Assembly: GCF_018882085.1 (NCBI RefSeq)
Contig: NZ_JACVPB010000003.1
Location: forward strand, 186,001 to 250,000
Source: Polynucleobacter sp. AP-Reno-20A-A9
GTDB taxonomy: Bacteria > Pseudomonadota > Gammaproteobacteria > Burkholderiales > Burkholderiaceae
Direction: 5' to 3'
Length of the DNA stretch: 64,000 nt
Below are positions 38,511 through 49,744 of the stretch, piece after piece (within the stretch, counting starts at the first letter, position 1; each line of letters starts with the position of its first letter). A program made the position numbers and the translations under genes. Below the pieces are notes generated by a model. That model saw nothing but the letters and a program-made list of their open reading frames with translations, ran no database searches and was not told the DNA's origin.

Positions 38511-39578
38511 TCAAGACTCTGTGTTTTTGTTTTTATCTAACAAGCGCAAGCGCTGACGTATTTTATCCAGCCCACGCAAAATGGCAGCATTTTTCTCCCA
38601 AGCGCCGTGGAGCATTGATGGATAAACACCTGTGTAATGCTGCCCAGGCTCCGCAATAGATCGAATAATGGAGGTATTACCAGAAACTGTCGTTCTGTCA
38701 GCAATCGTGAGATGACCAGCAAAGTTTGCTGCGCCACCAATGATGCAGAAATTACCAATCTTGGTGCTACCAGAGATTGCGGCACATCCTGCAACGACAC
38801 AGCAATTTCCAATCACGACGTTATGCGCTATTTGCACTTGATTATCAATCTTGGTTCCGGAGCCAATCACGGTGTCACTCATCGCACCACGATCAATCGT
38901 GGTTGAGGCGCCAATCTCAACATCATTGCCAATCGCCACTCGACCTGTCTGCGGAATCTTGACCCACTCTCCACCGGTAGCAGAAAAATCAGGAGCAAAA
39001 CCAAATCCATCTGCGCCGATGACTGCGCCGCTATGAATAATGCAGCGCTCACCAATCTGAGTGTTGTAATAAATAGAAACGGATGGATAAATCAGCGTAT
39101 CGCTTGCAATAAAGCTATCCCTAGCAATGCTGGAATTTCCTAAAACAGCAACGCGCTCGCCGAGCTTTACACCAGCACCAATTTGCACAAATGGGCCAAT
39201 ATGGCAGGAAGATGGAATACTTGCAGTGGAATCGATGACTGCACTAGGATGAATTCCGGGGGCATAGCTTGGACTACCCGCTTTTGCAAAGTGCTGCGCC
39301 ATTCTGGCAAAAGTGGCGTATGGATTTTTAGAAACAAAGTACACCCGCTTTGCGGAATTTGCACTTGGATTAGCCTGCAAAAACTCTAAATCAGACTTGC
39401 CAACAATCAAGGCGCCAGCAGCACTGTCGCTAGCTTGCTGTCTGTAAAGCGGATTGGAAAGGAAGGATATCTGATCTGACCGAGCCCGCTCTAAGGGAGC
39501 AAGGCCAGTAAATCCGTGGGAAGCCTCCCCCACCAAGCTTGCTTGAAACTGTTCGGCCAGCTCAATGGCGGTCGGCAT
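38511..39578 (-). CDS. lpxD: UDP-3-O-acylglucosamine N-acyltransferase
   Basis: A 355-residue trimeric acyltransferase adding the second hydroxyacyl chain in lipid A synthesis. An N-terminal uridine-binding domain ([18 protein letters not shown]..., [19 protein letters not shown]) precedes the beta-helix of hexapeptide repeats, in which [21 protein letters not shown] carries the catalytic His. A short helical basic tail follows. It lies 5 nt after the skp stop. Confidence 0.97.
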   Translation of the reverse strand: MPTAIELAEQFQASLVGEASHGFTGLAPLERARSDQISFLSNPLYRQQASDSAAGALIVGKSDLEFLQANPSANSAKRVYFVSKNPYATFARMAQHFAKAGSPSYAPGIHPSAVIDSTASIPSSCHIGPFVQIGAGVKLGERVAVLGNSSIARDSFIASDTLIYPSVSIYYNTQIGERCIIHSGAVIGADGFGFAPDFSATGGEWVKIPQTGRVAIGNDVEIGASTTIDRGAMSDTVIGSGTKIDNQVQIAHNVVIGNCCVVAGCAAISGSTKIGNFCIIGGAANFAGHLTIADRTTVSGNTSIIRSIAEPGQHYTGVYPSMLHGAWEKNAAILRGLDKIRQRLRLLDKNKNTES

Positions 39579-39583
39579 AAAGC

Positions 39584-40111
39584 TTACTTCTGGCTATTTA
39601 AAGCCTTGATAACATCATCGGTTACATCTGCCTTAGGGCTGACATAAGCTGCTTCTTGAACAATGACATCAATTTTTCTTTGTTCCGCAATTTGCTTCAA
39701 CACTGCATTTGCTTTTTCCGCAATCTTGGCGCGCTCTTCGAAAGTACGCTGATTGAGATCTTCAGTAAATTCGCGTTGCTTACGTTGCAGTTCACGATCC
39801 TGGTCAGCCAACTCACGTTGACGACGAACACGCTCAGCTTCGTTCATCACAGCAGCATCACGATCTAACTTCTCAGCAGCTGATTTAATTTTTTGAGCGC
39901 TGTCACGCAAGTCGTTTTGGCGCTTAGTAAATTCGTTTTGCAAGCGAGTTTGCATTGCTTTAGCCAGATTGGACTCGTTGAAGACTTTCTCAGAGTTCAC
40001 AACAGCAACGCGCGTTCCTGCATCTTGAGCAAAAACTTGAGGGGCTGCGATTACTGTCATTGCAGCAATCACGCCAACTTGAATCCATTTAGAAGATTGA
40101 TAAAGCTTCAT
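39584..40111 (-). CDS. skp: OmpH/Skp-family periplasmic chaperone
   Basis: About 175 residues from the ATG at 40111, which has AAGGA eight bases upstream. A signal peptide ([28 protein letters not shown]) is cut before QDAG. The mature protein is a long charged coiled-coil hairpin ([18 protein letters not shown]..., [20 protein letters not shown]) as in Skp, with conserved [10 protein letters not shown] at the start. It holds unfolded outer-membrane proteins for BamA, encoded directly upstream. Confidence 0.93.
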   Translation of the reverse strand: MKLYQSSKWIQVGVIAAMTVIAAPQVFAQDAGTRVAVVNSEKVFNESNLAKAMQTRLQNEFTKRQNDLRDSAQKIKSAAEKLDRDAAVMNEAERVRRQRELADQDRELQRKQREFTEDLNQRTFEERAKIAEKANAVLKQIAEQRKIDVIVQEAAYVSPKADVTDDVIKALNSQK

Positions 40112-40129
40112 AAAACTTTCCTTAAACAA

Positions 40130-42469
40130 TTAAAACGCTGTACCCACTTGGAACTGCAAACGCTGGATATTGTCCGTTGGTTGTGACTTGTACGGAATAC
40201 CGTAGCTGAATTTCAGAGGCCCTAGCGGTGATATCCATGATAAACCCAATCCATAGGAATATCGCAGAACCAGGTTGATGTTTTCCCCAAAGGCATTACC
40301 ACCGTCTACGAAGGTAAATAGACGCAAGGTCTTGTCAACGCCAGATCCTGGAACGGGGAAGGTATATTCCACGTTGGAAACAATTTTAGATTGACCGCCA
40401 GTTGGCTGAAAGGCGCCAATCTGGGTGTTGTAGTACTGGGGCCCTAAAGATCCAGGAGCATAGCCGCGAACGGATCCAATGCCGCCAACATAGTAGTTTT
40501 TAGTAATTGGGAATGGTTTTGTGCCATAAGCCTCACCGTAGCCAACTTCACCGTTAAAGGACAAGATATTGCCCTTCGAGAAGGAGTGATACTTCTGGTA
40601 TTGGCCATAAAGACGGTAAAAAGTGAGGTCGCCGACCGGAGTGCCCACTTCAGCAGATAACTGCTGCAATGAACCATCGGAAGGAATCAACGTGCTATCA
40701 CGACCATCACGCGCCCAACCCACGGTTAACGGCACGTTATAAGTCTGCAAGCGGCCTGGCACTGTCCCACCATAGCTGGTTACATAATTCTGATAAGGGA
40801 TCGGCGTATTAGTGGTGGCATAAATACTAAATACCTCAATACCCGTTCCGAAGAACACGCGGTCAACCTCGGTGTACGGAACGCCAAACTTAATGTTGGA
40901 ACCAACTGACTTAATTTGATAATCAGGATCGCCAGCGTAGTACAAAGGCTTGGATGAACGATAGTACAGATCGGTATAACGACTAATTCCATCTTCCGTA
41001 AAATACGGGTCGTAATTTGAGAGCGTTAGATTCTGGGTAATCTTACCTAGCGATGCATTCAAGCCAATCGCAGTACCAGTGCCAAACGCGTTATCTTGAT
41101 TAACACCGGCCGACAAAATCAACTTCTCAGTTGAGGAGAAACCTGCACCGACGGTAATTGCTCCTGTTGGCTTCTCAGTGACTTTGACATTGACATCCAC
41201 CTGGTCAGGGGATCCAGGGACATCTTCAGTAGTGATATCGCTTTCAGTAAAGTAGCCCAAACGACCTAAACGCTTTTTGGATAAATCGATCTTGTCGCTA
41301 TCAAACCAAGAGCTTTCAAACTGACGAATTTCACGACGAATCACCATATCGCGCGTTCTAGCATTTCCAGAAATCGCTACTTGGCGAACATAAATACGAC
41401 GTCCAGGATCTACAACCAAGGTTAGGTCTACCTCAGCTACGTCGCGACGGATATCTGGCTGAGGGTTAATGGTTGCAAATGCGTAACCATAAGAACCTAA
41501 GATTTCAGCAATTGCCTTGGTGCTCTCGGTTAATTTAGCTGATGAGAAGGTGTCGCCAGGCTTTAAAACAATCAACTGCATCAGCTCGGCTTCTTTACCT
41601 AAAGTTTCGCCCGCTAAACGTACATCCTTAACGGTGAATTTTTTACCTTCGCGAATACTGATGGTCAGGTAGATGCCTTTTTTATCCGGAGTAATCGATA
41701 CCTGAGTAGACTCAATTACAAATTCGAGATAGCCACGATTGAGGTAATAGGATCGAATGGACTCCAAGTCGGCAGTTAACTTTTGCTTGGAATAAAGATT
41801 ATCTTTACTGTACCAAGATAACCAACCGCCAGTTTTTAACTGCATCTCGCTTTTTAAAGTGCTCTCACTGAATACTTCGTTACCAATGAAATTAATCTCT
41901 TGAATTTTGGCAACAGGGCCTTCGTCAATATTGAAATAAACAGCTACCTGATTGCGCTCAACTGGGGTAACTGTAGCAACAACTTCCGCTGCATACATAC
42001 CTTTACCAACGTATTGGCGCTTTAATTCTTGTTCTGCTTTGTCAATAAGTGCCTTGTCGTAAAAACGCGCTTCCGCAACGCCAACCGTCTTTAAAGACTT
42101 ACGCACGATCTCGGGATCAAACTCTTTCATCCCTGTAAATTCAATACGAGAAATCGTGGGGCGCTCTTCTACGATCACAATCAGAACGTTGCCCTGCTCT
42201 TGAATTTGCACGTCCCTAAAAAACCCAGTGCTATACAAGGCCTTAATCGATTCCGCGCCTTTTTCTTCAGTAAAAGTGTCGCCTACCTGAACGGGCAAAT
42301 AACTAAATACCGTTCCAGGCTCTACACGCTGCAAGCCTTCAACACGAATATCTTTCACCACAAATGACTCGGCCGCAGAAGCATTCAAACTCAACCCAAG
42401 CGCAGAAAATACCAAGATATGGGCAATGAAGCGGGCAAAAATACGGAAAGAATGTGTCAGAGGATTCAA
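40130..42469 (-). CDS. bamA: Outer membrane protein assembly factor BamA
   Basis: A 779-residue Omp85 protein. A signal peptide ending near ASAAESF is followed by five POTRA domains (FVVKDIRVEGLQRVEPGTVFSYLPVQVGDTF and on) up to about residue 425, and then the 16-strand beta-barrel. Conserved VRGYAPGSLGP in loop 6 (the VRGF/Y motif) and a C-terminal strand ending in Phe are present. Core of the BAM machine that inserts outer-membrane proteins. It overlaps rseP by 4 nt and precedes skp. Confidence 0.98.
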   Translation of the reverse strand: MNPLTHSFRIFARFIAHILVFSALGLSLNASAAESFVVKDIRVEGLQRVEPGTVFSYLPVQVGDTFTEEKGAESIKALYSTGFFRDVQIQEQGNVLIVIVEERPTISRIEFTGMKEFDPEIVRKSLKTVGVAEARFYDKALIDKAEQELKRQYVGKGMYAAEVVATVTPVERNQVAVYFNIDEGPVAKIQEINFIGNEVFSESTLKSEMQLKTGGWLSWYSKDNLYSKQKLTADLESIRSYYLNRGYLEFVIESTQVSITPDKKGIYLTISIREGKKFTVKDVRLAGETLGKEAELMQLIVLKPGDTFSSAKLTESTKAIAEILGSYGYAFATINPQPDIRRDVAEVDLTLVVDPGRRIYVRQVAISGNARTRDMVIRREIRQFESSWFDSDKIDLSKKRLGRLGYFTESDITTEDVPGSPDQVDVNVKVTEKPTGAITVGAGFSSTEKLILSAGVNQDNAFGTGTAIGLNASLGKITQNLTLSNYDPYFTEDGISRYTDLYYRSSKPLYYAGDPDYQIKSVGSNIKFGVPYTEVDRVFFGTGIEVFSIYATTNTPIPYQNYVTSYGGTVPGRLQTYNVPLTVGWARDGRDSTLIPSDGSLQQLSAEVGTPVGDLTFYRLYGQYQKYHSFSKGNILSFNGEVGYGEAYGTKPFPITKNYYVGGIGSVRGYAPGSLGPQYYNTQIGAFQPTGGQSKIVSNVEYTFPVPGSGVDKTLRLFTFVDGGNAFGENINLVLRYSYGLGLSWISPLGPLKFSYGIPYKSQPTDNIQRLQFQVGTAF

Positions 42470-43599
42470 GGCGAAATATAGCGTTGTAAATCGTTAAACA
42501 AGGCCAGTAGTGACATAGAAATCAGCAAAATAAAGCCCACTTTTTGGAGCCGCTCCTGCATTGATGTCGAAATCCGCTTACCGGCGACCAACTCCCATGC
42601 ATCATACAGTAGCTGACCCCCATCAAGCATCGGAAAAGGGAGCAAATTTAGCAAACCAATGCTAATACTCATAAGTGCCAAAAAGGCTAAAAATGGCTGC
42701 CACCCTACCTGAGCGGATTTACCTGCCATGTCTGCAATGCTGAGGGGTCCACCCAGTTGTTTTAAGGAGGTATTTCCGGTAAACAATCCAGCCATTAGCC
42801 TTGCAGAAACCTTCGTAATTACCCAGACCCTCTTTGAGGCAAAAATGAGCGCATCTACTGGCCCTAATTTCAGGTCATGCCACTTTGCCAAGGGTGTTAA
42901 TGCAGGCAGAATGCCGAGAGCCAATATCGGATCCTGTTTAGGGCTAATTTTGGGTAAATCTTTGGCATTAAAGGATTTTATTGAGCTTCCACCAGTAGAT
43001 GTTTCTAGCTCTAGAGCGAATCCGTCTCCTCCAGTGAGCGCATCCATCAAGTTCCAACGCAAGGCATTCCAGCTCGGGACAGGGTCAAAATCCCCAGAAA
43101 GGGACGCCCCACCCTCCTCAGAACCCAAATTTTGCCAACCAATCACCCGATCACCTTCCATTAGCCCCAGCTTGGCAGCAACAGAGTTTTCAGGAGGATT
43201 TTGTAAGACGGCAGGCAATTGCGGGGCGCCGGAAATATAGATCAGGGCAAAAAAGACAATCGCTAGAAAGAAATTGGCTAATGGGCCCGCAGCCACAATC
43301 AATGATCTCTGCCATAACGGTTTTTTATCAAATGCTTCAGACTCATCAGCCGGAGCAATCATTTGCTGACGGTCTCGACCATCGAGCAATTTGACATAAC
43401 CGCCCAATGGAATTGCAGCCAATACCCACTCTGTTTTATTTTTGGCACGATAGGTCAATAACGGTTTACCAAAGCCAATTGCGAAGCGAAGAACTCGAAC
43501 TCCACAACAGCGAGCAGCAAAAAAATGTCCGAACTCATGGAAGCTAACCAACACACCCAGGGTTAACAAAAAAGCCGCAAGAGTAATCAATGCCTGCAA
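42466..43599 (-). CDS. rseP: RIP site-2 metalloprotease RseP, apparently with a single PDZ domain
   Basis: A 377-residue inner-membrane zinc protease. HEFGH near residue 21 and [14 protein letters not shown] near the end form the metalloprotease site in the membrane, between the usual four helices. Only one PDZ-like region is visible (about residues 130-225, [16 protein letters not shown]). Family proteins in enterics are about 450 residues with two PDZ domains. The start is TTG at 43599 with AGGA a few bases upstream, and it overlaps the dxr stop by 13 nt. Expected to cut membrane-anchored anti-sigma factors and remnant signal peptides. Confidence 0.93.
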   Translation of the reverse strand: MQALITLAAFLLTLGVLVSFHEFGHFFAARCCGVRVLRFAIGFGKPLLTYRAKNKTEWVLAAIPLGGYVKLLDGRDRQQMIAPADESEAFDKKPLWQRSLIVAAGPLANFFLAIVFFALIYISGAPQLPAVLQNPPENSVAAKLGLMEGDRVIGWQNLGSEEGGASLSGDFDPVPSWNALRWNLMDALTGGDGFALELETSTGGSSIKSFNAKDLPKISPKQDPILALGILPALTPLAKWHDLKLGPVDALIFASKRVWVITKVSARLMAGLFTGNTSLKQLGGPLSIADMAGKSAQVGWQPFLAFLALMSISIGLLNLLPFPMLDGGQLLYDAWELVAGKRISTSMQERLQKVGFILLISMSLLALFNDLQRYISP

Positions 43600-44783
43600 A
43601 GAATTTCCTTAACGACATCTTGCGCCGCTTGACGAGCGCGAGCATCCACATCCAAAATCAATTCTAGTGAGTCTGCATTGACGGAAGAAATGGCGTTCAA
43701 CACACTCTCTACCACACGCGGAATTTGCAAATACGGCAAGCCATCATCTAGGAATGCTGCTACCGCAATTTCATTGGCAGCATTCAGAACTGCTGGTGCA
43801 GTACCACCAGTTTTAGCGGCAGCAAATGCCAAAGAAAGACACGGGAAACGCTCTAGCTCTGGATCAGTAAAACTTAAATTCGCTAACTGCGTCAAACTGA
43901 GTGGAGCCACACCCGCCTCAATACGCTCCGGCCAGGCCAGGCCGTAAGCAATAGGAGTTCGCATATCAGGCTGACCTAATTGAGCAAGCACAGAACCGTC
44001 ACGATAACGAACCATAGAATGCACAACGCTTTGCGGATGTATTAATACTTTAATTTTTTCTAATGGCAAACCAAATAACCAAAACGCCTCAATTACTTCA
44101 AGACCTTTGTTCATCATCGTCGCAGAATCAACTGAAATTTTTCTGCCCATCACCCAGTTAGGATGTGCGCAGGCTTGTTCAGGAGTAATGCCAGCCAATT
44201 GATCAAGCGGTGTCTTTCTGAATGGTCCGCCTGAAGCAGTCAACCACAACTCTTCAACCCCTAGACCAGGATTGGGAGCTTTAGAAAATTGACTGGGCAG
44301 ACATTGAAAGATGGCATTGTGCTCACTATCGATTGGTAGCAACTCACCGCCACCCATCTTCATCGCCTGCATAAATAAATCGCCAGACATCACCAAGGCT
44401 TCTTTATTTGCGAGCAACACTCTTTTGCCGGCTTTTGCAGCAGCTAAGGCGGGCACCAATCCTGCGGCGCCCACAATGGCCGCCATAACAGTATCGCAGT
44501 TGGATTCAGTAACGGCGCTGACTAAAGCTTGCGGTCCATACAAGACCTGCGTATTGATTCTTTTCTCTAGCAAAACCTTGCTTAAGCGAGCAGCGCCATC
44601 AGCATCCGCCACTACCGCAATGGCTGGCTTAAATTCAGCACACTGCTCAGCGAGTAAATCTACCTGCTTTGCTGCGGTAAGTGCGACTACCTTAAAGCGA
44701 TCTGGGTGGGAACGAATCACATCGAGCGTGTTAACGCCAATGGAGCCAGTTGAGCCTAGGATCGCAACCTGCTTGACCGACAT
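43587..44783 (-). CDS. dxr: 1-deoxy-D-xylulose 5-phosphate reductoisomerase
   Basis: A 398-residue NADPH enzyme of the MEP isoprenoid pathway. [17 protein letters not shown] is the NADPH motif. ALANKEALV-like [30 protein letters not shown] and [12 protein letters not shown] are catalytic and metal-binding loops, and [14 protein letters not shown] continues the domain. Length is normal. It lies between cdsA (overlap at 44783) and rseP, as in many proteobacteria. Confidence 0.98.
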   Translation of the reverse strand: MSVKQVAILGSTGSIGVNTLDVIRSHPDRFKVVALTAAKQVDLLAEQCAEFKPAIAVVADADGAARLSKVLLEKRINTQVLYGPQALVSAVTESNCDTVMAAIVGAAGLVPALAAAKAGKRVLLANKEALVMSGDLFMQAMKMGGGELLPIDSEHNAIFQCLPSQFSKAPNPGLGVEELWLTASGGPFRKTPLDQLAGITPEQACAHPNWVMGRKISVDSATMMNKGLEVIEAFWLFGLPLEKIKVLIHPQSVVHSMVRYRDGSVLAQLGQPDMRTPIAYGLAWPERIEAGVAPLSLTQLANLSFTDPELERFPCLSLAFAAAKTGGTAPAVLNAANEIAVAAFLDDGLPYLQIPRVVESVLNAISSVNADSLELILDVDARARQAAQDVVKEILCRH

Positions 44784-45610
44784 TACACAAATCCCGCTAA
44801 GAGTGCTGCAATTGGCATTGCCGGAATCAAGGCATCCACCCGATCCAACACTCCGCCATGCCCTGGTAATAAATGGCTTGAATCTTTGACACCAGCTAAA
44901 CGCTTCAACTGAGACTCAAATAAGTCCCCAAAAATACTGAAGGCTGTTAATACCGTCACCATCAGGAACATTGGAACCCAACCAAAACGGATAGCCCATG
45001 CGCCAAACAAAGTTGATTCAAAGGGTAAAAAGTAAACACATAAGAATGCATATACATAACAAAGTACTAAGCCACCGATGGCGCCCTCAATTGATTTTCC
45101 CGGGCTGATTTGCACAGCAAGCTTGTGTTTGCCAAACGCTTTACCAATAAAGTAAGCACCAATATCGGCAACCCATACGAGAGCCATACTGCTGAGCAAA
45201 AAGATCAGACCTAACTCGCGCAAGAACACTAATGCAAACCAAGTGGCTGGCAACAAAATTAAGCCAAGCACCACATAAAAAGGTCGCAGTTTTTCCAGCG
45301 AAAGGTTCATTCCTTTGGCCAAAATAAATGGCGCAATAAAGAACCAGAAAATGACAGCAAGAAGCAATAAGGCAAATTGCCAGGAAGAATTTTGCATACC
45401 CAGCAAAAACAAAATAATAGCTAAGCAAAATAAAGCGTACAACCAAGCAGCGCGCGCCGCCTCAGGCGCTAGTAAGTGACTCCATTCCCAAGCTGCGGCC
45501 ATTAAGGCCACCAAAAAGAATGCGCCTATATACATTGCAGGCAGCAAAAATAGAATAGGCAGCAATACCGCCAATAGAACAAGGGCGGTAATGACTCGGG
45601 TTTTTAACAT
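44783..45610 (-). CDS. cdsA: Phosphatidate cytidylyltransferase
   Basis: A 275-residue polytopic inner-membrane enzyme making CDP-diacylglycerol. About eight hydrophobic helices and the C-terminal signature [13 protein letters not shown] followed by [29 protein letters not shown], with the metal-binding Asp residues, are clear. It is 28 nt after uppS and overlaps dxr by a base. Confidence 0.97.
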   Translation of the reverse strand: MLKTRVITALVLLAVLLPILFLLPAMYIGAFFLVALMAAAWEWSHLLAPEAARAAWLYALFCLAIILFLLGMQNSSWQFALLLLAVIFWFFIAPFILAKGMNLSLEKLRPFYVVLGLILLPATWFALVFLRELGLIFLLSSMALVWVADIGAYFIGKAFGKHKLAVQISPGKSIEGAIGGLVLCYVYAFLCVYFLPFESTLFGAWAIRFGWVPMFLMVTVLTAFSIFGDLFESQLKRLAGVKDSSHLLPGHGGVLDRVDALIPAMPIAALLAGFV

Positions 45611-45638
45611 GGGGAATTGAACTTAGAAATTAGCAGTG

Positions 45639-46412
45639 TCACACTGCATCGCTCATTGCTTGAGATGCAAGCTGAGCACTGGTACGACCAAAACGGCGCT
45701 CGCGCTGGCTAAACCAGTCGAATGCCTTATGCAATTCTTTCTCATCAAAGTCAGGCCACAAAACATCTGTGAAATACAACTCGGTGTATGCCAGTTGCCA
45801 TAATAAGAAATTGCTGACACGCTGCTCACCACCAGTACGAATAAACAAATCTGGCTCTGGCGCGTAAGCCATCGAAAGATGGGGCTGAAGCAATTCTTCA
45901 GTAACCTGTTCTGGCTTCAAGTTGGGATTAGTAGCTATACATTGACGCATTGCCTGCAAGATATCCCAGCGACCACCATAGTTAGCGGCGATCGTAAAAG
46001 TTAAACCTTTGCAGCCAGCAGTCTTTTGCTCGGAGAATTGAACCATCTCCTGGATAGCAGAATCAAAACGGCTCAAGTCGCCAATCAATCGCAAAGCAAT
46101 ATCATTTTCAGCCAGGCGAGAAACTTCGCCTTTTAGCGATTTCAGAAATAACTTCATCAAGAAACCCACCTCTTCTGGTGGGCGACGCCAGTTCTCTGAA
46201 CTAAAGGCAAATACGGTGAGGTATTCAACACCAAGCTTACGGCATTCTTCAACGATTTTTCGTACCGCGCTTAAACCTTCTGAATGCCCCGCAACACGAG
46301 GCATCATGCGCTTACTAGCCCAACGCCCATTACCATCCATGATAATCGCCACATGGCGAGGTATAGCACTTACCTCCGGGATGGCTAGGGTTGAACTAGA
46401 GTGTTGAGTCAT
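45639..46412 (-). CDS. uppS: Undecaprenyl diphosphate synthase (cis-prenyltransferase)
   Basis: A 257-residue enzyme extending farnesyl diphosphate to the C55 carrier lipid for cell wall and surface glycans. [27 protein letters not shown] provides the catalytic Asp and phosphate-binding loop. [15 protein letters not shown] and [23 protein letters not shown] are typical. It follows frr by 25 nt. An N-terminal Ser/Thr-rich stretch of about 18 residues is extra and poorly conserved. Confidence 0.97.
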   Translation of the reverse strand: MTQHSSSTLAIPEVSAIPRHVAIIMDGNGRWASKRMMPRVAGHSEGLSAVRKIVEECRKLGVEYLTVFAFSSENWRRPPEEVGFLMKLFLKSLKGEVSRLAENDIALRLIGDLSRFDSAIQEMVQFSEQKTAGCKGLTFTIAANYGGRWDILQAMRQCIATNPNLKPEQVTEELLQPHLSMAYAPEPDLFIRTGGEQRVSNFLLWQLAYTELYFTDVLWPDFDEKELHKAFDWFSQRERRFGRTSAQLASQAMSDAV

Positions 46413-46437
46413 GAGAGGCTAAAAATTCAAGGCGGTT

Positions 46438-46998
46438 TTAAACCGTCATGATCTCTTTTTCTTTTTCAGAAATAATCTTGTCGACATCGATCACTGCTTT
46501 ATCCGTCATCTTCTGAATTTCATCAGTAGCGCGACGCTCTTCATCCTCGGAAATTTCTTTATCCTTAGTGAGGCGCTTTAAATGCTCATTCGCATCGCGA
46601 CGCAAGTTACGAACAGCAATCTTAGTTTCTTCACCCTCATTCTTAACAACCTTCGTGAGGTCGCGGCGGCGCTCTTCAGTCAAAGCAGGCATTGGTACAC
46701 GGATTACCGTGCCCTGAGATGCTGGGTTTAAACCTAAATCAGAATCACGAATCGCTTTTTCAATAACTGCAACCATCGTCTTTTCAAATGGTTGAACGTT
46801 AATGGTGCGCGCATCCGCTAAGCCTAGGCTGGCAACCTGACTTAATGGAGTGGGATTACCGTAGTAATCCACCTGAATGTGCTCCAGAATTCCTGGGTTA
46901 GCACGGCCAGAGCGAATCTTGGCTAAATTGGTCTTCAAAGCCTCAAGAGACTTTTGCATCTTTTGATCGGTATTAGTTTTAATTTCTGCTGCAGACAT
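46438..46998 (-). CDS. frr: Ribosome recycling factor
   Basis: A 186-residue factor that splits post-termination ribosomes with EF-G. Typical blocks are [65 protein letters not shown] and [16 protein letters not shown]. Length is standard. It lies 11 nt after pyrH. Confidence 0.98.
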   Translation of the reverse strand: MSAAEIKTNTDQKMQKSLEALKTNLAKIRSGRANPGILEHIQVDYYGNPTPLSQVASLGLADARTINVQPFEKTMVAVIEKAIRDSDLGLNPASQGTVIRVPMPALTEERRRDLTKVVKNEGEETKIAVRNLRRDANEHLKRLTKDKEISEDEERRATDEIQKMTDKAVIDVDKIISEKEKEIMTV

Positions 46999-47009
46999 CA
47001 GGCCTCCTA

Positions 47010-47720
47010 TTAAACGTGTACTAGAGTACCTTCAGGTTCACCTTGCACTACACGCATTAATGCGCCTGGCTTGAGAATTGAAAATACTTTGATTGGTAAT
47101 TTGCGATCACGGCACAATGCGAATGCAGTTGCATCCATGACTTGTAGATTCTTGATTAACGCTTCGTCAAACGTAATGGTTTTGTATAAAGTGGCAGTTG
47201 GATCTTTTACTGGATCGGCGCTATAAATACCATCGACCTTAGTTGCTTTGAGCATGATCTCAACACCCATCTCAGCCCCACGCAGAGCTGCAGCAGTATC
47301 AGTAGTGAAGAATGGATTGCCCGTACCGGCTGCGAAAATAACGACTTTGCCCTCACCCATCGCGCGAATTGCGCGAGGACGAATGTAGGGCTCAACCACT
47401 TGGTCCATACGGAGTGCAGATTGCACGCGCGCTTCAACACCCTTTTGACGCAATGCGTCTTGCAAGGCCAGGGAATTCATCATGGTTGCCAACATACCCA
47501 TGTAGTCGGCAGTTGCACGATCCATGCCAGCTGCGCCACCCGCAACACCGCGGAAGATGTTTCCGCCGCCAATCACAATCGCTAACTCCACTCCGATATT
47601 CACAATAGCGGCGATTTCCTTAACCATGGAATCGATAGTGACTGGATTGATGCCAAAAGCATCATCACCCATAAGGGCTTCACCAGATAGTTTTAGGAGG
47701 ACTCGTTTGTAGGCTGGCAT
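47010..47720 (-). CDS. pyrH: UMP kinase
   Basis: A 236-residue amino-acid-kinase-fold enzyme phosphorylating UMP to [53 protein letters not shown], and [20 protein letters not shown]-type segments are clear. It heads the pyrH-frr-uppS run and has a 186-nt leader region after tsf with a strong inverted repeat just upstream of its ribosome site. Confidence 0.98.
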   Translation of the reverse strand: MPAYKRVLLKLSGEALMGDDAFGINPVTIDSMVKEIAAIVNIGVELAIVIGGGNIFRGVAGGAAGMDRATADYMGMLATMMNSLALQDALRQKGVEARVQSALRMDQVVEPYIRPRAIRAMGEGKVVIFAAGTGNPFFTTDTAAALRGAEMGVEIMLKATKVDGIYSADPVKDPTATLYKTITFDEALIKNLQVMDATAFALCRDRKLPIKVFSILKPGALMRVVQGEPEGTLVHV

Positions 47721-47741
47721 GTTTTTTATTTTCCGTAATTT

Positions 47742-47764
47742 GCTAAGTAATTAACTTACTTAGC
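47742..47764. promoter_or_regulatory. Perfect inverted repeat in the pyrH leader
   Basis: Nine-base arms GCTAAGTAA (47742-47750) and TTACTTAGC (47756-47764) around a 5-nt loop, ending about 21 nt before the pyrH ATG on the minus strand. It could be an operator overlapping a promoter or an RNA hairpin near the ribosome site. No clear T-tract follows in the pyrH direction, so termination is unlikely. Confidence 0.5.
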
Positions 47765-47829
47765 TTATTGATCTTTAAGCACTTTTTAATATCTCTGCCA
47801 AATTATAAAGGGCTTGGGAGGGATCAAAG

Positions 47830-47865
47830 AAAAGGGCACAGAAACTGAGGTTTCTATGCCCTTTT
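47830..47865 (-). terminator. Rho-independent terminator after tsf
   Basis: Stem AAAAGGGCA/TGCCCTTTT continued by AGAAAC/GTTTCT with one A-C mismatch and a TGAG loop. On the minus strand it follows the tsf stop by about 40 nt and is trailed by a T-rich stretch. It should end most rpsB-tsf transcripts and set pyrH under its own promoter. Confidence 0.85.
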
Positions 47866-47905
47866 GGGTATTACTAACCAGCGGGGAAAGCCCCAAACTA
47901 GCCTA

Positions 47906-48790
47906 TTAAGCTGTTGCTTTAGAAGCGGCAGCTACCTGTGCAGCTACTTCAGCCGCAAAGTCATCTTGACGCTTCTCAATGCCCTCACCTACAACAAACA
48001 TGGTGAAACCCTTGATTGTTGTATTTGCAGCCTTGAGCATTTGCTCTACAGATTGCTTGTCGTTTTTAACGAAAGTCTGGTTCAACAAAGAAACCTCTTT
48101 GAGGTACTTCTGAATAGAACCTTCAACCATCTTTTCAACGATTTCCGGTGGTTTGCCAGATTCAGCAGCCTTTTGAACGGCAACGCTACGCTCAACCGCA
48201 ATTGCTTCAGCAGGAACGTCAGCCATCGACAAGGCCACTGGCTTCATTGCAGCAATGTGCATTGCAACGTCTTTAGCAGCAGTTTCATCACCTTCGAACT
48301 CAACCATTACACCAATACGGGTGCCATGGAGGTAAGAAACTAACTTGTTGCTACCAGCAAAACGCTTGAAGCGACGCGGCATGATGTTCTCACCGATCTT
48401 ACCGATCAATGCGCTACGAACTTCATCAACAGTTTGACCGTTCAATGGCAATGCTAACAATGCAGCAACATCAGCCGGATTCTGCTCAGCAACCAACTTC
48501 ACGCAGTCATTAACAAATGCCAGGAAGTCGTCGTTCTTAGAAACGAAATCGGTTTCGCAGTTCACTTCTAACAAAGCACCAGTAGTGCCATTGATAGAAG
48601 TAGCAACGATACCTTCAGCTGTTACACGAGAAGCTGCTTTACCAGCTTTGCTACCCAGCTTTACACGCAGAATTTCTTCTGCACGAGCCATATCACCATC
48701 AGCCTCAGTCAAAGCCTTTTTGCACTCCATCATCGGAGCATCAGTTTTGGCGCGTAACTCGCCAACCATTGCAGCGGTAATAGCGGCCAT
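47906..48790 (-). CDS. tsf: Translation elongation factor Ts
   Basis: A 294-residue GDP/GTP exchange factor for EF-Tu. The N-terminal UBA-like domain [27 protein letters not shown], then GRVGAAV-type core [15 protein letters not shown] and [13 protein letters not shown] are recognisable. Length is typical. Its ATG overlaps the last base of rpsB, and a terminator follows its stop. Confidence 0.98.
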   Translation of the reverse strand: MAAITAAMVGELRAKTDAPMMECKKALTEADGDMARAEEILRVKLGSKAGKAASRVTAEGIVATSINGTTGALLEVNCETDFVSKNDDFLAFVNDCVKLVAEQNPADVAALLALPLNGQTVDEVRSALIGKIGENIMPRRFKRFAGSNKLVSYLHGTRIGVMVEFEGDETAAKDVAMHIAAMKPVALSMADVPAEAIAVERSVAVQKAAESGKPPEIVEKMVEGSIQKYLKEVSLLNQTFVKNDKQSVEQMLKAANTTIKGFTMFVVGEGIEKRQDDFAAEVAAQVAAASKATA

Positions 48791-49539
48791 TATTCAGCTT
48801 TCCCTTCTTCAACAAACTCTTCTTCGCCCTCTTTAACTGCTGTCAAGATTTCTTGAACAGAGCTAGCTTTGCCTTCGAGGATTGCGTCAGCAATGCCACG
48901 TGCATAAAGGAGAACAGCTTTGCTGGAGTCGTCGTTACCAGGGATGATGTAATCAACACCTTCTGGTGAGTGGTTGGTATCTACAACAGCGATTACTGGA
49001 ATACCAAGCTTGTTAGCTTCAGTAATGGCAATCTTGTGATAGCCAACGTCCACTACAAAAATAGCATCAGGAACGCCATTCAAATCTTGAATACCGCCAA
49101 GTGCTTTTTGCAATTTGTCGAGATCACGGTCATTAGTCAAAGCTTCTTTCTTAGAAAGCTTTTCCCAGTCGCCAGCTTCTTTAGCAACTGCCATGTCTTT
49201 CAAACGCTTAAGGGAACCTTTAACAGTTTTGAAATTGGTAAGTGTGCCACCCAACCAACGGCTGTCGATATAAGGCATACCAGCACGAGCAGCTTCTTCA
49301 GCAATGATCTCGCGTGATTGACGCTTAGTACCAACAAATAAAATCGTGCCACGATTAGCAGCAACTTGTTTTGCAAATTTCAGGGCGTCCTGAAACATTG
49401 GCAATGTTTTTTCCAAGTTGATGATGTGGATTTTGTTGCGATGACCGAAAATAAATGGGGCCATCTTTGGGGACCAGAAGCGAGTTTGGTGACCAAAATG
49501 GCAACCGGCTTCCAGCATTTGACGCATAGTTACTGACAT
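48790..49539 (-). CDS. rpsB: 30S ribosomal protein S2
   Basis: A 249-residue S2 protein. [44 protein letters not shown] at the start and [49 protein letters not shown] are typical. The C-terminus is acidic. Co-transcribed with tsf. Upstream it has a leader of about 100 nt with a long hairpin, a plausible site of autoregulation by S2. Confidence 0.98.
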   Translation of the reverse strand: MSVTMRQMLEAGCHFGHQTRFWSPKMAPFIFGHRNKIHIINLEKTLPMFQDALKFAKQVAANRGTILFVGTKRQSREIIAEEAARAGMPYIDSRWLGGTLTNFKTVKGSLKRLKDMAVAKEAGDWEKLSKKEALTNDRDLDKLQKALGGIQDLNGVPDAIFVVDVGYHKIAITEANKLGIPVIAVVDTNHSPEGVDYIIPGNDDSSKAVLLYARGIADAILEGKASSVQEILTAVKEGEEEFVEEGKAE

Positions 49540-49565
49540 AACTTCTCCTAAGGGTTGTTTCTAAA

Positions 49566-49611
49566 GTTGAGTCCTAGCTGCGCTAAAAAACGCCACCCTG
49601 GAAGGCTCAAC
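49566..49611 (-). promoter_or_regulatory. Long hairpin in the rpsB leader (candidate S2 autoregulatory element)
   Basis: GTTGAG(T)CCT at 49566-49575 can pair with AGGCTCAAC at 49603-49611, with one bulged base and a loop of about 27 nt. It lies some 27 nt before the rpsB ATG in the transcript. rpsB operons in other proteobacteria have S2-binding leaders; homology to these was not tested. Confidence 0.4.
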
Positions 49612-49647
49612 TCGCGATTTCAAGTCCAAAATAGACCTGGAAACGAA

Positions 49648-49653
49648 ATTATA
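49648..49653 (-). promoter_or_regulatory. Candidate -10 box of the rpsB promoter
   Basis: TATAAT on the minus strand, about 108 nt upstream of the rpsB start. A matching -35 is weak, so this is tentative. Confidence 0.3.
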
Positions 49654-49744
49654 GCTTAAATATCAATGCTCTAGCCACCCTCACCCCCAAGCATAAAAGG
49701 GGGCTTGCCCTCAAAATGACCTCCAGAAGCCCCAAAAATGGGAT

